From the NCBI GenBank assembly GCA_024180945.1, contig JAKSGN010000007.1, positions 930,001 to 994,000 of the forward strand: a stretch of DNA of 64,000 bases, in the 5' to 3' direction. Positions 9,702 through 21,760 of this stretch are shown here, piece by piece. Under the pieces are notes generated by a model that worked only from the letters and a program-made list of their open reading frames with translations, was not told where the DNA came from and searched no databases. Within the stretch, counting starts at the first letter, position 1, and every line of letters starts with the position of its first letter. The stretch is from Macrophomina tecta. Taxonomy: Eukaryota > Ascomycota > Dothideomycetes > Botryosphaeriales > Botryosphaeriaceae. Made by a program: the position numbers and the translations under genes.

Positions 9702-9757
9702 ACGCTTTCTATACTATAAGCTAGTAGTGCTACTAGCTTATAGTATAGAAAATGCGT
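9702..9757. repeat. 56-nt near-perfect hairpin at the edge of the AT-rich block
   Basis: The arm 9702-9727 (ending CTATAAGCTAGTAG) pairs with 9730-9757 (starting CTACTAGCTTATAG), leaving a two-base loop and a two-base bulge. It lies about 110 bp after the rhodopsin-like stop codon, where RIP-type composition starts. It could be a transposon-end palindrome, the terminus of the copia remnant beside it, or a hairpin RNA. Confidence 0.6.
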
Positions 9758-9879
9758 AAGTAATATTTAGGTAATAACTATAAATACTAGAAAGATTAGG
9801 GAAGACTTATACCTACTTAGATATAAGTCCTCTATTAGCTTAAGTAGGCTATAAGGATTGCGCCTCATCTTATAAAATA

Positions 9880-10200
9880 ATATAAATAAATAAATGCTAA
9901 TTATAGAGTAAGGAAAGTCTAATAGCCGTAATAAAATAAGTATACTTCTAGCGAGATAGGGCTTTAGTAAGACTATCTACTAATATTACTACTATAGATA
10001 TTTACTAAAGATAAATATTATCTACTTAGGCTTTCTAGCATAGCTAATAGTAGTATATATCTATTAGATTTAGTAGTAATACTATTAATTAAGAATAAGT
10101 AGTATAAGATATAAAAAAATACTTAGAAAAGTTCTCTTATTAGTCCTCTTCTATAACTAAGCTAAAGTTTATTATATATATATATATAATATTTTAATAC
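9880..10200 (-). pseudogene. Ty1/copia polyprotein C-terminus (RNase H end), RIP-degraded
   Basis: The minus strand reads, through TAG/TAA stops, LNLIDIYYY, VDNIYL, ISIVVILVDSLTKALSR and KYTYFITAIRLSL. The order 'IDI-x-YYxL', 'I-L...', 'M/IL-VD-LTKAL...K' is that of the end of copia RNase H, where ADSLTK or ADGLTK is diagnostic. The upstream part of the element is missing: the remnant runs into LTR-M copy 2 at 10205. Only this C-terminal piece is visible, so family assignment rests on one motif block. Confidence 0.6.
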
Positions 10201-10204
10201 ACCC

Positions 10205-10816
10205 TGTTAAATATTAATAAGTAAGCTTATATAAGCGTAGCTTATTAATATATTACTATAGGTATTAGAATACTACCTAAGGTATATAATAAATATACCC
10301 CGGAGTTATAGCAGTGGCAAACTGCGGTGGCAAACTATAGTAATAAACTAAGGTAGCAAAATTTGCTACCCTACTTTACTAACTAATAACTAAACGGGTA
10401 TAGCCCCTACTAAAATTCCTTTTATATATTATAAAAGTTCAATCATTTCCAATTATTATAATATAAAAATTATATAAAACGAATAAGAATTAGGGCTAGA
10501 ATCTTATTTCTTATAAATTACCCTTATTAGATCTCTAATATGGTATATCTAGAAGAATCTACTTATATAAGAAATAAGTATATATAAGAAGCTCTAGATA
10601 GTACCGTAGTTTTATTCTAAGAGGCGCGTAATACTAATAAATAAAATATAAGCTAATAAAAGCTTTATTTTATATTTTTATCTCTTCTCTTATTTTTCTT
10701 TATTAAATCTCCTATTTACTTTTCTTTTAGAGAATTTTCTCCTTCCGACTACTTACTAGGCTATATTATTTATAATATAGTTTAGTAATTCTCTACCCAA
10801 GCCTTAGCGCTTTATA
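10205..10816 (+). mobile_element. LTR-M copy 2
   Basis: Starts TGTTAAATATTAATAAG and ends CGCTTTATA, colinear with the copies at 5633-6239 and 50170-50778 (reverse). It is strongly RIP-mutated: the GTGGCAAACTG units are partly turned into A/T-rich versions. The flanks CACCC and GATTA do not match, so it may be the remaining LTR of a rearranged element. Confidence 0.6.
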
Positions 10817-11179
10817 GATTATAAGCCCGGAGGACTAAAAGAGATAAACTACTCTAGAAGAAAGTACTATCTATATTAGTAATATAATTACCGAAAATAG
10901 AAACTACTCTATTCTTTAATAGGTACTTATAGTCTATAAAGTCCCTACCTAGCCGTACCTAAGTAATTAGGGTAAATACGATTACTAGTAGTATAAAATC
11001 CCTAAGAAAACCTACTAGCAATAGATATTTACTAATAGGCATTAACGTTATAAGAATATTAACTTAGTATAGTTAATATAAGTCTTATAGTGCGTCTCCT
11101 ACCTATTAAAGAAATTAAATATTTAAAAGAAAAGAGAAGAAATTTATAAGAAACCCCTAAAACTTCTAAAAGACTATAG
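10817..11179. other. AT-rich RIP-mutated DNA, origin unknown
   Basis: Both strands are dense in TAG/TAA. No family was recognised; a retroelement interior is likely from the context. Confidence 0.4.
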
Positions 11180-11864
11180 ACTTTATATAATAAGTAGGCC
11201 TCTACCTCTAAGAATCTAAATACTAAAGAGAGAGAAAACCTATTAAGAGGATTTTTCTTAAGTAGGTATAAGAAGAGGGTAAGAGCAAGTTAAATACGTA
11301 ATAAGACTAAGTACTACGTATAAAGACTATATTACTAATAGAGTCTAAGTTCTATTATTAAAGTTAACTATAAAGGTTAAAGCTATCTAAGGAGTATAGT
11401 TTATATATAAGTAGAAAAGTATATATAATCTAGTAGTACTATTATAAGCCTAGCTCTAGAGGGCTTAAAGTAAGCCGGTATAAGCCCGGCTTATAAGGGC
11501 TTAATAGGTCTATTCTTAGATACTTACGTACTAAGCTATATAATTTTCTTTTTTCTTTAGAATTTTCTATAGAACGTTTCTTTCTTTCTTATTTTTTATA
11601 CTATAGAGGCTACGCTATAATACTTTATTTAAATCTTTAGAGTTTATTATAAAGATCTAAGCCTACTAGAACCTTCTAAAAGGCCTAGAGTATATTATTC
11701 TAAGTTCTAGTCCTAAGGAAACTTAAGAATAATAAGTTATTAATTATATTTAGCCTTAGAATACCTAGACCTAAAGACTAAAATATTTATTTTAAGCCAA
11801 ATCTAAGTCCGTTATAAATAAGACTTCGGTATTACTTAGTACTATTATAAGGCTTATATTTTAC
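11180..11864 (-). mobile_element. Gypsy-B-family 3' LTR remnant plus 3' internal stub
   Basis: 11180-11629 is a reverse LTR starting with the GGCCTCTACCTCTAAGAATC-type end and finishing near GGCTACGCTATAATAC, the mutated TGTTACGGCGCAGCC tip. After it comes a decayed polypurine-side stub. The equivalent region of the next block is at 20045-20764, and both end at the same point where the palindrome satellite starts. That suggests the LTR stub and satellite were duplicated together. Confidence 0.55.
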
Positions 11865-12093
11865 CTAATACTACTATTAGAAGAATAAATATCTAATTTC
11901 TTATTAAAATAGCGGGTCTTAGCGCTCTTTACTTAGAAATTAGGTACCTAATTCTTATTATAAAATTTTTAAATTTACTTAGACGGGAGTATAGAATATC
12001 TTAACTATTCTATCTAGAGTACTTTATTACGCGACGAAAACGCCTTATATATAGTAATTTAAAAGAAAATTTACTTATATAAAAAAAGTAGTA
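11865..12093. repeat. Palindrome-rich satellite, copy 1, left part
   Basis: Begins ACCTAATACTACTATTAG and contains a decayed palindrome TTTATTACGCGACGAAA near 12025 followed by AAATTTACTT. It is interrupted by pogo P1 at a TA. The uninterrupted equivalent is 20765-21000 in block 2. Confidence 0.6.
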
Positions 12094-13946
12094 ACGTGTT
12101 TCACCACCGAGCCGTCCAAACCACCGAGCCGTCCACTTCCTCACCAACATCACACTTTGAACTCAAGTTATTCAACACAACACAAAAATTTCAATAAACT
12201 AGTAGCGATCCTAGATTACTCAGTACCTGTTACCTCCTCTGTACAAGTCCGTCTGTTGTGCCCGGTCTTGCCGCAGTTCCCACAGCGCCGTTGAGCCCCC
12301 TGCGCGCCCTCTGCGCGAGCCTTCTTAGAGGGCTGTTCGCTGCCCTCTGCCCCCCCAGCGCCCTGAGGATTAGATAGCTGACCGCCGTCTACCATTGTTA
12401 GCGTGCCCCGATTCTGTACGTACTTTCTTTTACGCTGTTTCTTCTTGTTTGCGGCCTCTGTGGCCCTTTGAAGGGCAGAGAGTTCGTCGCGTACTAACAC
12501 AGCAGAGTGCACCATGAATGACGCGCCTTTTACGAGCGATTGAAGCGATCCACGCGCCTCTGTAGGTGAGGAGCTGCAATACTGCCTTATCTGCTGATAA
12601 AGTAGCCTTGATTGGGCCTCTAATTCGCGCATATTGCTGGGCGTTTTGGATTCCCATGGGACAGCCTCTGGTGCAGGCGGTGTAGGCGTACGAAGCCTGA
12701 CATCAACCTTCGATAACACAACCTGCGGGTCGAGCGGCACCAAGCCAGCTCCTCGGAAGCTTGCACAGATATTCTCCTTTGTGAACACCTTGTAATAAGC
12801 CGCCTTGTACGCCTGTATAAAGGCTGGTTTGTCGATTTTTGTGGCCATCAAGCGCGCCAAGCCTGAGATCTAAGAGCGGTACGCCCGCTTTAACGGCGAG
12901 AAAATGCCCACATCAAGCGGCTGCAGGAGGTGCGACGAATGCGACGGCATACAGACGGTAATAATCTTCTCCTCCTTGCACAGATCCTAGAACTCAATTA
13001 AGTTATAGCTCTCGTGGCCGTCGATTATGAGCAGCCGGTACACCCCCACAGTACGCGACTTTATATGCGCGTTAAAGTGCTCTAACCACTTCACTCCAAG
13101 CTCATTTATCGTCCAGCCGTTGGCGCTGACAGCAACAACCCAGTCCTCCATGCCAGAGGTGTCTTCGTACCAAGTGTTAATGTGGTTCTTGCCGGCGAAG
13201 ATCGTAAAGGGTGGGATCGTCCAACCGAGCGCGCTAATCGCGTTAATAACTAAAGTCCACTCGCGATTGCCTGGCTAGATAAATTTTCGTTTTCCGCGCC
13301 TTTCAGAGCCTGTAATAACTAGCAGAGAGCCTATTACGCCCATCATAAAGCCAGTTTCATCAAAGTTGTACGTATCCTCGTCTAGGATACCGTACTTCTC
13401 CTTCACAGAGCGAACGAGGTCGAACTACCGCTCGATAACCACTGGGTCCTCGTTTAAGGCTCGCTGGCGATCGTACGCGCGAGTCCAGCACGTTTTGAGC
13501 TCATCTCTGCGGCTGATGAACCTGTCTGGCTAGTTCTTGCCCACGGTACCCCCGTCGCGCTCTGCCAGCAATTTGTTGGCCATATCACGTAGTATATCCT
13601 TGGAGGGCGGAAACCCTCTCGAATCCAGGTCCAGTATACGCTCGACAATCGCGCCTTCTTCATGTTTGGTAAGCTTCTTGCCGTTAGGCACAGCTTCTAC
13701 GCGTGGTATGGCACCTGCGCGTCGGTCGCGTACGGTTGATCGGGGAGCAAGGTACTCGCGACAGGTAGCTCTTTCGCTGTGCGACGCGTGGGTATCAATA
13801 GATTGGATAGCAAGGTTAATATACTGAGTTTTCTGGGATGATTTCATAGCGTTGTGGTGATGCATCGTGTTGAGTTTTCATCCGATGCGTTTTTGGTGAG
13901 GAAGTGGACGGCTCGGTGGTTTGGACGGCTCGGTGGTGAAACACGT
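12094..13946 (-). mobile_element. pogo-like DNA transposon P1
   Basis: 1853 bp, with 54-bp terminal inverted repeats (12094-12147 and 13893-13946) that start ACGTGTTTCACC and contain two copies of CCACCGAGCCGTCCA. It is flanked by TA (12092-12093, 13947-13948). The empty site is visible in block 2 near 21010 (AGTAGTAGTTCC). It has higher GC content than the surrounding satellite and only light RIP, so it arrived later than the satellite decayed. Confidence 0.85.
12216..13865 (-). pseudogene. P1 transposase (DDE, pogo type), five in-frame TAG stops
   Basis: A single minus-strand frame of 550 codons, the same length as the intact P2 protein, is broken by five TAG codons (13530-13532, then near 13425, 13276, 12990 and 12870). 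All are explained by CAG or TGG changes. Visible parts are an N-terminal DNA-binding helix region with DLDSRGFPPSKD, the catalytic core with YNFDETGF (first Asp), LLIIDGHESYN (second Asp; the usual His of DGHxSH is Tyr here), SSHLLQPLDVG (third Asp), FRGAGLVPLDP, a basic KKKQRKRK stretch, and a C-terminal zinc knuckle CGNCGKTGHNRRTC. Transposase cuts at the TIRs and inserts at TA. This copy cannot encode a full protein but could be mobilised in trans. Confidence 0.8.
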
Positions 13947-13948
13947 TA

Positions 13949-15480
13949 GTTCTTATTATTACTTTAAAGAGAAGGAAGTAGAAAGTATTTTATTACGCGA
14001 TAAAATATTTAATAACTAATAAAGATAAATTTATTTAGATAAAAAAAATAGCGGTTATTTTTTCTCTCTTACTAAGAATACTTCATCGCGTAATAAAATA
14101 TTTGACGTATAAAAAAAAATTTACTTAGATAAAAAAAAAGTAGTAGTCTACATTATTACTAAAAAAAAATATTTTATCGTATAATAAAATATTCTATATA
14201 TTTAGAGAAAAATTTATTTAAATAAAAAGAGTAGCTATTCTTATTCTTACTAAAAAAATATTTAGTTATATAATAAAATATTCTACGTATATAAGTTAGA
14301 GAAAAATTTACTTAAATAAAAAAAATAGTAGTTTTTATTATTACTAGATATAGTTTATTACGTAACGAAATATTTAATTCTATAAGTTAAATAAAACTTT
14401 GCTTATTTAAAAATATAGATAATATAAGTTATAGCTATAAAGGATATTTCGTCGTATAATAAAAATATTTAGTTATATAATATTTATATTTTATCACAAA
14501 ATAAAAGCTCGAAGAATAGAAAATATATAAATAAAGTAGTATATATTTTATAACTACATAGCTTTACTAGCTTATAAAGAGCACGCGGTCTATATATATT
14601 ATATAATTAAAGCTAAGACGTGTATATTTATTTATCTAAGATAATATTAGGCTTAGTATTTTAGTAGATATTACCCTCTACTTTTATTCTAATACTACTA
14701 TTAGAAGAATAGGTATCTAATTTTTTACTAAAATATCGAGTCTTAGCACTCTTCGCTTAGGAATTAGGTACTTAATTCTCGTTATAAAATTTTTAAATTT
14801 ACTTAGATAGGAGTATAGAGTATCTTAACTACTCTATTCTAGAGTACTTCGTCACGCGATAAAATATTTAATATATAAAAAAGAAAATTTACTTAAATAA
14901 AAAAAATAGTAGTCTACGCTATTACTAAAAAAGTATTTTATTATATAATAAAATATTCTACGTATTTAGAGAAAATTTTACTTAGATAAGAAGAGTAACT
15001 ATCTTTATTCTTACTAAAAGAAGAGAGAAGGGAAAAAAATATTTAGTTATACGATAAAATATTCTATATATATAAGTTAGAAAAAAATTTATTTAGATAA
15101 AAAGAGTAGTAGTCCTTATTATTGCTAGGCGTAGTTTATCGCGCGATAAAATATTTAATTCTATAAGTTAAACAAAACTTTACTTATTTAAAAAATATAA
15201 ATAATATAAGTTATAGCCACGAAGAGTATTTCGTCGCGCAATAAAAATACTTAGTTATATAATATTTATATTTTATTATAAAATAAAAGCTCGAAGAGTA
15301 GAAAATATATAAATAAAGTAGTATATATCTTATAACTACGTAGCTTTACTAGCTTATAAAGAGTATATAGTCTATATATATTATATAATTAAAGCTAAGA
15401 TATATGCATTTATTTATCTAAGATAATATTAGGCTTAGTATTTTAGTAGATATCGTTCTTTATTTTCTTTCTATTAATAT
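13949..15480. repeat. Palindrome-rich satellite, copy 1, right part and tandem second unit
   Basis: The stretch holds about fifteen decayed copies of TTTCGTCGCGCGACGAAA spaced roughly 80-115 bp, each near an AAATTTACTTA(G/A)AT core and AGAGTAG. A second start of the ~900-bp unit (ACTACTATTAGAAGAATAGG) is at about 14690, so block 1 has two units where block 2 has one. The sequence is more RIP-mutated than block 2. Confidence 0.6.
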
Positions 15481-17559
15481 ATTCTACTTAATACTAATTA
15501 CTAATATAATAACTAACTTACTTTTAATCTTTTTTTTTCTACTACCGTGCTCTAGTTGCTAGTAGCTATGATATTTTATTAAATATAAGAAATATCTATA
15601 ATAGATATAGTACTATAGCACTACGCGCGATGATTAAACGTATAATACGTTAATAGTTAAACGTATAACACGACGATAGGCTAAGTATATATAGTATAAA
15701 CTTATCGCCCTCGCCGCTAGATAAAACCGGTAGCGGCGCGGTTATTAGCTAGTATAGATAGACCTTAAGAGTAATACTAGAGTAATATATATATACTAAA
15801 AAGTAGATTTAAGTAAAGACTTAACCGCTAAGATTTTATTATATATTTCTAAGACGCTAAGCTAGAATATACTTAGATAAAAACTTCTAGAATTAAAGAA
15901 AATAAGAAATAAATTCTATTAGTTTCTTATATCTTTTTTATTTTTTATCTATCTTCTTCTTTTTAGTCTTATTTCTATTAATATAGTAGGGGAAATAAGA
16001 AGTCTTTAGCACTAAAAAAATAAGCGCGAGATTATAAAGTATATACTTAAAGTATATCTAGAAATTTATATGTATTATATTAAATATAGCTATAAAATTA
16101 GATAGCTTACTTCTACCGCGTAATATATAATAGAACTATATAGCTTTATAAAACTACTTTAAGTAATATACCACCGCTAAATATTACATTCTTAGTCTAG
16201 AAAGAGACTTTACGAAAGCTACTTTTAAATATTATTTTTTAAAAGCGTTTAAAAATGTTACATTAAAAAAGAAGCTTAACTTTCTTTAATAAAACTATAA
16301 AAGACCCGCTCTTTAAGATCTAACTCTTAATTCTTCTAGACTAAGAAAGACTTTTATAGATTTTAAAAAATCTTTAGAGGTGATTATTTTCTTTATTTAA
16401 AAACTTCGTCGCTAAAAAATATAAAGATACTTTAGAACCTAAAAAAGTAGAAGTAAAATATTACTAGCGGGATTAAAGACTATTTATTATATAAAAAAAT
16501 TATATACTACTAAAAATAGTATATAATAATATATATAAATAAAACTAAATTTACCTATATAAGATTAGATATATTTATAAAAATATAAAGAGTATTATAT
16601 TATATAATAAAATATATATAATAAGATATATATATATAATATATAAAGAAAACTAAATTTATTTATATAAGATTAGCTATATTTATATAAGTATAGAAAG
16701 TATTTTATTATGTAATAAAATATATAATAAGATATATATATATAATATAGCCGTAATACGTAATGATCTACTTAGAGAAAATAAAGATAGATAAATCTTT
16801 ATTATAGAGAAGTATAAAAGAAAAAAAAATATTAACGCTAGCCTATTATTAGTACCTTCGCTACGCGATTTAAACTAATTAACTATTTAGAAGTACTTAT
16901 ACTTAATCTATAAAACTTAACTTATTTAGGCTAGGTATAGCTTCTAAACTTCTAATTCTTTTATACTACGGAAGTTATTAGACTTAAAAATTATACTAGA
17001 CTAGATTAATTTTACGCTAGCGTTAATAATTATTTACTATAATAGCGTTATATAGTAGTAGAAATAAAGAGTAAAAGCTAAGAAATACTAAATTAACTCT
17101 AAATTTATTTACGTGAAAAAATATATTTTTGTAGTAGTTCTAGAAAGTATTTTATCGCGCGATAAAATATATAGATAAGGCTATGCTTTATAACTAAGTA
17201 AATTTTATTATGCGATTAAATAGAGTTAATTATATATAGATAGAAATATAACTTATATAGTAGGCCTATAATACTACTTATTAGAAAAATATACTATATA
17301 AAGTAGAATAGCTAGTTATATAAAATATATATTAGCTAGATATTCTTTCTATAGTATAGTCTTCTATTTATTACTTTACTCTTACTATAAGTCTTTTAAA
17401 GCTAACTTAGCGAAATAGCTTTTTTTATTCTATTATTTTACTACCTAGCCTAGCGCTAGTATATAAGTAGATAACTTTCTACTCTACTCTTATTTAGAAC
17501 GAGAAGCGAATAATTCTTATTTATAAGCTCTATAAATATGCGATTAATGCTAGATAGTT
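15481..17559. other. Block 1 leader, RIP-degraded, possible former coding sequence
   Basis: Colinear with 21760-23203 and 32408-33010 in block 2. Long frames broken only by TAA/TAG suggest part of it was coding, but no domain was recognised. A perfect palindrome ATTTTATCGCGCGATAAAAT lies near 17152. Confidence 0.4.
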
Positions 17560-19905
17560 CTTTATATATAGTTATCTAAGAAATATATATGGGTTTAATA
17601 TTTCGTCCTAGCCCTAGCTCGTATTTAATTACGTTTAAGAGGCTACCTTAACTTATTAAAACTATAAAAAGTTTCTAGCCGTATATGCTAAGGGGTACTA
17701 CTTTTAGCTTAAGATTACTAATAGTTTTAAGTATATATTTATAAATAGCTATGGCTATATCTATACTAAAATTAGTACTATTAAGTACTATCTTAATAAG
17801 TACGGCGTAATAAGAGCTAATATAGTATTATTCTTTATGCCTATTATAGTATCTACGCTATTTAGCTAGGTCTAGCTAGGGTTTTTCGAGGTTATTATTT
17901 CGGAGAAAGACGCTATTAATAGTAGAAATAGTTTTTTTAAGTACTACTAGATCTTTCGCTAGGCCTACTTAGAATTCTAGAAAAAATAGGCTATTTTAAT
18001 TAGTATAGTACTAGAGGTATCTTTAGAGAATAATATTAATATTTAGCTTTTCTATACTAGCTAGCCATATTATTTCGCGAATAAGTATATAGATAAGTTA
18101 TTTACCCTTATAAGTATAAAGAATACTAATAATAATAAGATATTTTTTAGTAACTTTCTTACTAAGTATACTTAATCTTAGCTACTATAGCTTTTATTTA
18201 AGATACTATAGTTACTAACTATCTATTACTATATCTTTAATAGCCTTACGCTAGCTAAGAGAAACTTTACGCTATTAAATAAAATCTAAGATTATAGTAT
18301 TACGTACTACTTAAATTAATAGATATTTTTTTTTATCTTTCTTCTTTAGATCTTTATAGACTAGCGCGGGCTTAAAATAATAAATAGTAATAGCTTTTAG
18401 GCCTTAGTTATCGCGCTTTAAAATAGACTTTTTCTTAGCGCTACTAGCGAAGCTATTAACGTAGAAAAATAAATCTAAAGAGTTCTTAATTAAATTATCT
18501 ATTAAATCGTATACTAGAATATTTACTAAAGTAAATAGTAAAGCCCGCTTTTTATATACCTAGCTATTACTATTTATAAGCCTAAGAATAAGCGCTAGAG
18601 AAATACTACTAAGTTTAGAGATTTTATATCTAGTTTAATTTATAGTATTCGCCTCTTCGCCCTTAATAACTATATTAGTATACTACCTAGGTATCTTTTC
18701 TTCGCGCTAGCTGACAGGCTACTACGTAAAAACTAGATGCTATAGTAAGTTAAGGCCTATACGTCGCGAATAACCTTATATAAAATATCTATTATATTTA
18801 ACGCTATCTATATACTTTAGATATTTACTAAGACTATCTTATAGAGCTTCTACTAAGCTTTTCTTATATACTAGAAGCTTAGGTTTAAGAAGCTAATTTT
18901 TAAAAGCTAGTCTATTAAGCTACTATCGCTTTTATATATAATATAGTCTATTATTACCCGGCTAGAGAAAAGCGTAATAGCGCTAGTATTTAAGAGTAGT
19001 GTAGAATTATAAACGTATCTCTAGTTAAGAAACTCTATACTCTTTAAGAATAATTTTAACTTTAGCGCCTAGGGCTTTAACTTTATAAATTTAGACTAGA
19101 ACTAGTATTTTTATAATAGCTATCTTCGCGTCTTTTACTAGGCTAAGAGCTATAGTGAAGATAAGCGCCTAGTTTTTTACTTTTTTAGTAGCGATAGCTC
19201 CCTCGAAGTCTCTAAAGCGGACGTCTAGGCCTACTATAAGACTATAAAGTGGTTTATTTTAAGTCTAGGCGTTACTATATATTTAATCTATGGCCTCTTC
19301 GCTAGGGTATTTAAGAACTACTTACTTAAGGCGATAAATTCTATATAAAGTTAGTAAAATATATATATATACTAGAACTATATACTAGCTATCTTTAGTT
19401 ATAATAAGACTGACTTAATAAAGAATTAGCTAAAAATTATTATAAGAGCGCTTTTAACTAATCTCTCTCGTATTATTATTACGTATCTAGCTAACATTAG
19501 GCTGTTTCTTAAAGATATATACGCGATTTTATTTCTAGAGTATATAAAAGAGAAGTATATTAGCCTCTTTTAAACTCTAGCCACGCCTATTATAGCTATA
19601 TAGCTAGTGAACGCCTTAGAATAAACTATATATTTTTATCTCGATATAGAGTTAAAGATTAGAGACTAGTAGTATATTACTATTACTATTAAAAAAAAGT
19701 ATATCTATAAGTATTTAGCCGTTATAGCTAATAAGAATAATATAGTTAATACTATTATAGCTAGCTACTCGCGGCCTATTAAGAACTAATACTACGCTAT
19801 TAGCTTTAATAATCTAATAGGGCTTAATAGTAGAATACTTAGGATATTTACGCTAATAAGCTATCTATAGCACGGGCTTTTTAAAATTAATAATATAGAT
19901 ATAGA
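17560..19905 (+). pseudogene. N-terminal half of giant RecQ-helicase-type gene, block 1 copy
   Basis: Colinear with 33010-33415 plus 43397-45376 in block 2, where the frame is better kept. It carries a decayed zinc-finger-like segment (GYIYTKISTI...LNKY, Tyr where Cys is expected), a helical middle and the block 'YLTYG-PAR', which I associate with the N-terminal part of large fungal (telomere-linked type) RecQ helicases. Stops are almost all TAA/TAG. The helicase half is absent: similarity ends near 20005, before a gypsy LTR. It is a dead partial copy. Confidence 0.45.
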
Positions 19906-20044
19906 ATAAATATTTTTTTATTTTATTAATTATTTATAAAATTCTAATACTATAATTTAGTTATATACTAAGCTAGATTTTTAACTCTATTTTTATAATA
20001 TTTTTAGTTTTTCTTTTTCTCTTCTTTCTTTTTCTTTAATATAA

Positions 20045-20764
20045 CGAGCGGGCCTCTGCCTCTAAGAATCTAAATACTAAAAAGAAAGAAAACCTATTAA
20101 AGAATTTTCTTAAATAGATATAAGAAGAGAGTAAAAGTAAGTTAAATATATAATAAAATTAAGTACTACGTACGAAGGCCGTATTACTAATAATATACTA
20201 AATTATTATTAAAGTTAACTATAAAGGTTAAAGCTATCTAAAGAGTATAGTTTATATATAGATAGAAAAGTATCTATAATCTAGTATTACTAGATATCGC
20301 CGTGGCTATACTAGGCGACTATTACTCTATATAGTCTAGGCTCTTAAGGGCGATATATAGGTCTATAAAAAAAGATTATATACTAAGCTATATAATACGA
20401 TTTTTTTAAATAGAGTCTCTTTTAAAGCTTTTCTATCTTTCTTTCTATACTCCCGTAAAGGCTATACTATAATACTATTTTCCCCTTTAGAGATCTTTAG
20501 CCTAAAGATTCTTTTATTTATATATATCTTTCTATAGACCTCTTATCTTTCTTTCTCTATCTATAAGTTTTTATTATAATTTTAAAACGTTTCTATTCTA
20601 ATAATTCCGAGGTTATTTCTTATTTAACTAAGTAATATTATTCTACTCTTTCTTATAAATAATAACTTTACGATATTCTTTTAAATAGGGTAGAGATAGT
20701 TTTCTATACTAACTATTTAGAGTACGAGTCTAAATATATAGTATTACTAAATAATTCTAAGGTC
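20045..20764 (-). mobile_element. Gypsy-B-family 3' LTR remnant between the two satellite blocks
   Basis: Begins CGAGCGGGCCTCTGCCTCTA (LTR 3' end, reverse) and runs to GGCTATACTATAATAC near 20470, followed by a polypurine stub and a piece equivalent to the antisense-frame leader of the gypsy elements. The same arrangement precedes block 1 at 11180-11864. Confidence 0.55.
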
Positions 20765-21760
20765 TACGCGGCTTACCTAATACTACTATTAGGAGAATAA
20801 GTACTTAATTTCTTACTAAAACGCCGGGTCTTAGCGCCTCTTCGCTTAGAAATCGGGTACCCGATTCTCGTCGCGAAATTTTTAAATTTACTCGAACGGG
20901 AGCGTAGAGCGCCTTAACTACTCTATTCTAGGGTACTTCGTCGCGCGACGAAAATGCCTTATGCACCATAATTTAAAAGAAAATTTACTTATATAGAAAA
21001 GAGTAGTAGTTCCTACTATTACTCCGAAGAAGAAAAGGGGGGAGAAAAAAGTATTTTATTACGCGATAAAATATTTAGCGACTAATAAAGATAAATTTAC
21101 TTAGACGAGAAGAATAGTAGTTATTTTTCCCCTCGCTAAGAGTACTTCGTCGTGCGATAAAATATTCGACGCGCAAGAAAGAAAATTTACTTAAATAAAA
21201 AGAGAATAGTAGTCTACGCTATCGCTAGGGGGGTATTTCGTCGCGCGACGAAATATTCTACGTATCTAGAGAAAAATTTATTTAAACGAAAAGAGTAGCT
21301 ATCTTTACCCTCGCTAGAAAGAAAAGGGAAAGGAGAAAATATTTAGTCACGTAATAAAATATTCTATGTATATAAGTTAAAGAAAAATTTACTTAGATAA
21401 AAAGAGTAGTAGTCCTTATCGTCGCCGGGCGTAGTTCGTCGCGCGATAAAATATTTAATTCTACAAGTTAGACGAAACTTCGCTTACCTAAAAATATAGA
21501 TAATATAAGTTATAGCCGCGAAGAATATTTTATCGCGCGACGAAAATACTTAGTTATATAATATTTATATTTTGTCGCAAAATAAAAGCTCGAAGGGTAA
21601 AAAATATATAGGTAAAGCGGTATATATCTTACGACTATATAGCTTTACTAGCTTATAAAGAGCGCGTAGCCTATATATATTATATAATTAAAGCTAAGAT
21701 GTGTGCATTTATTTATCTAAGATAATATTAGGCTTAGCGTTTTAGTAGATATCGCCCTCT
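20765..21760. repeat. Palindrome-rich satellite, copy 2
   Basis: Uninterrupted, less mutated copy. Palindromes TTCGTCGCGCGACGAA and variants lie near 20937, 21055, 21145, 21235, 21345, 21425 and 21525, about 80-115 bp apart, each associated with an AAATTTACTT core. The palindrome keeps CG dinucleotides while surrounding bases vary. Confidence 0.7.
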
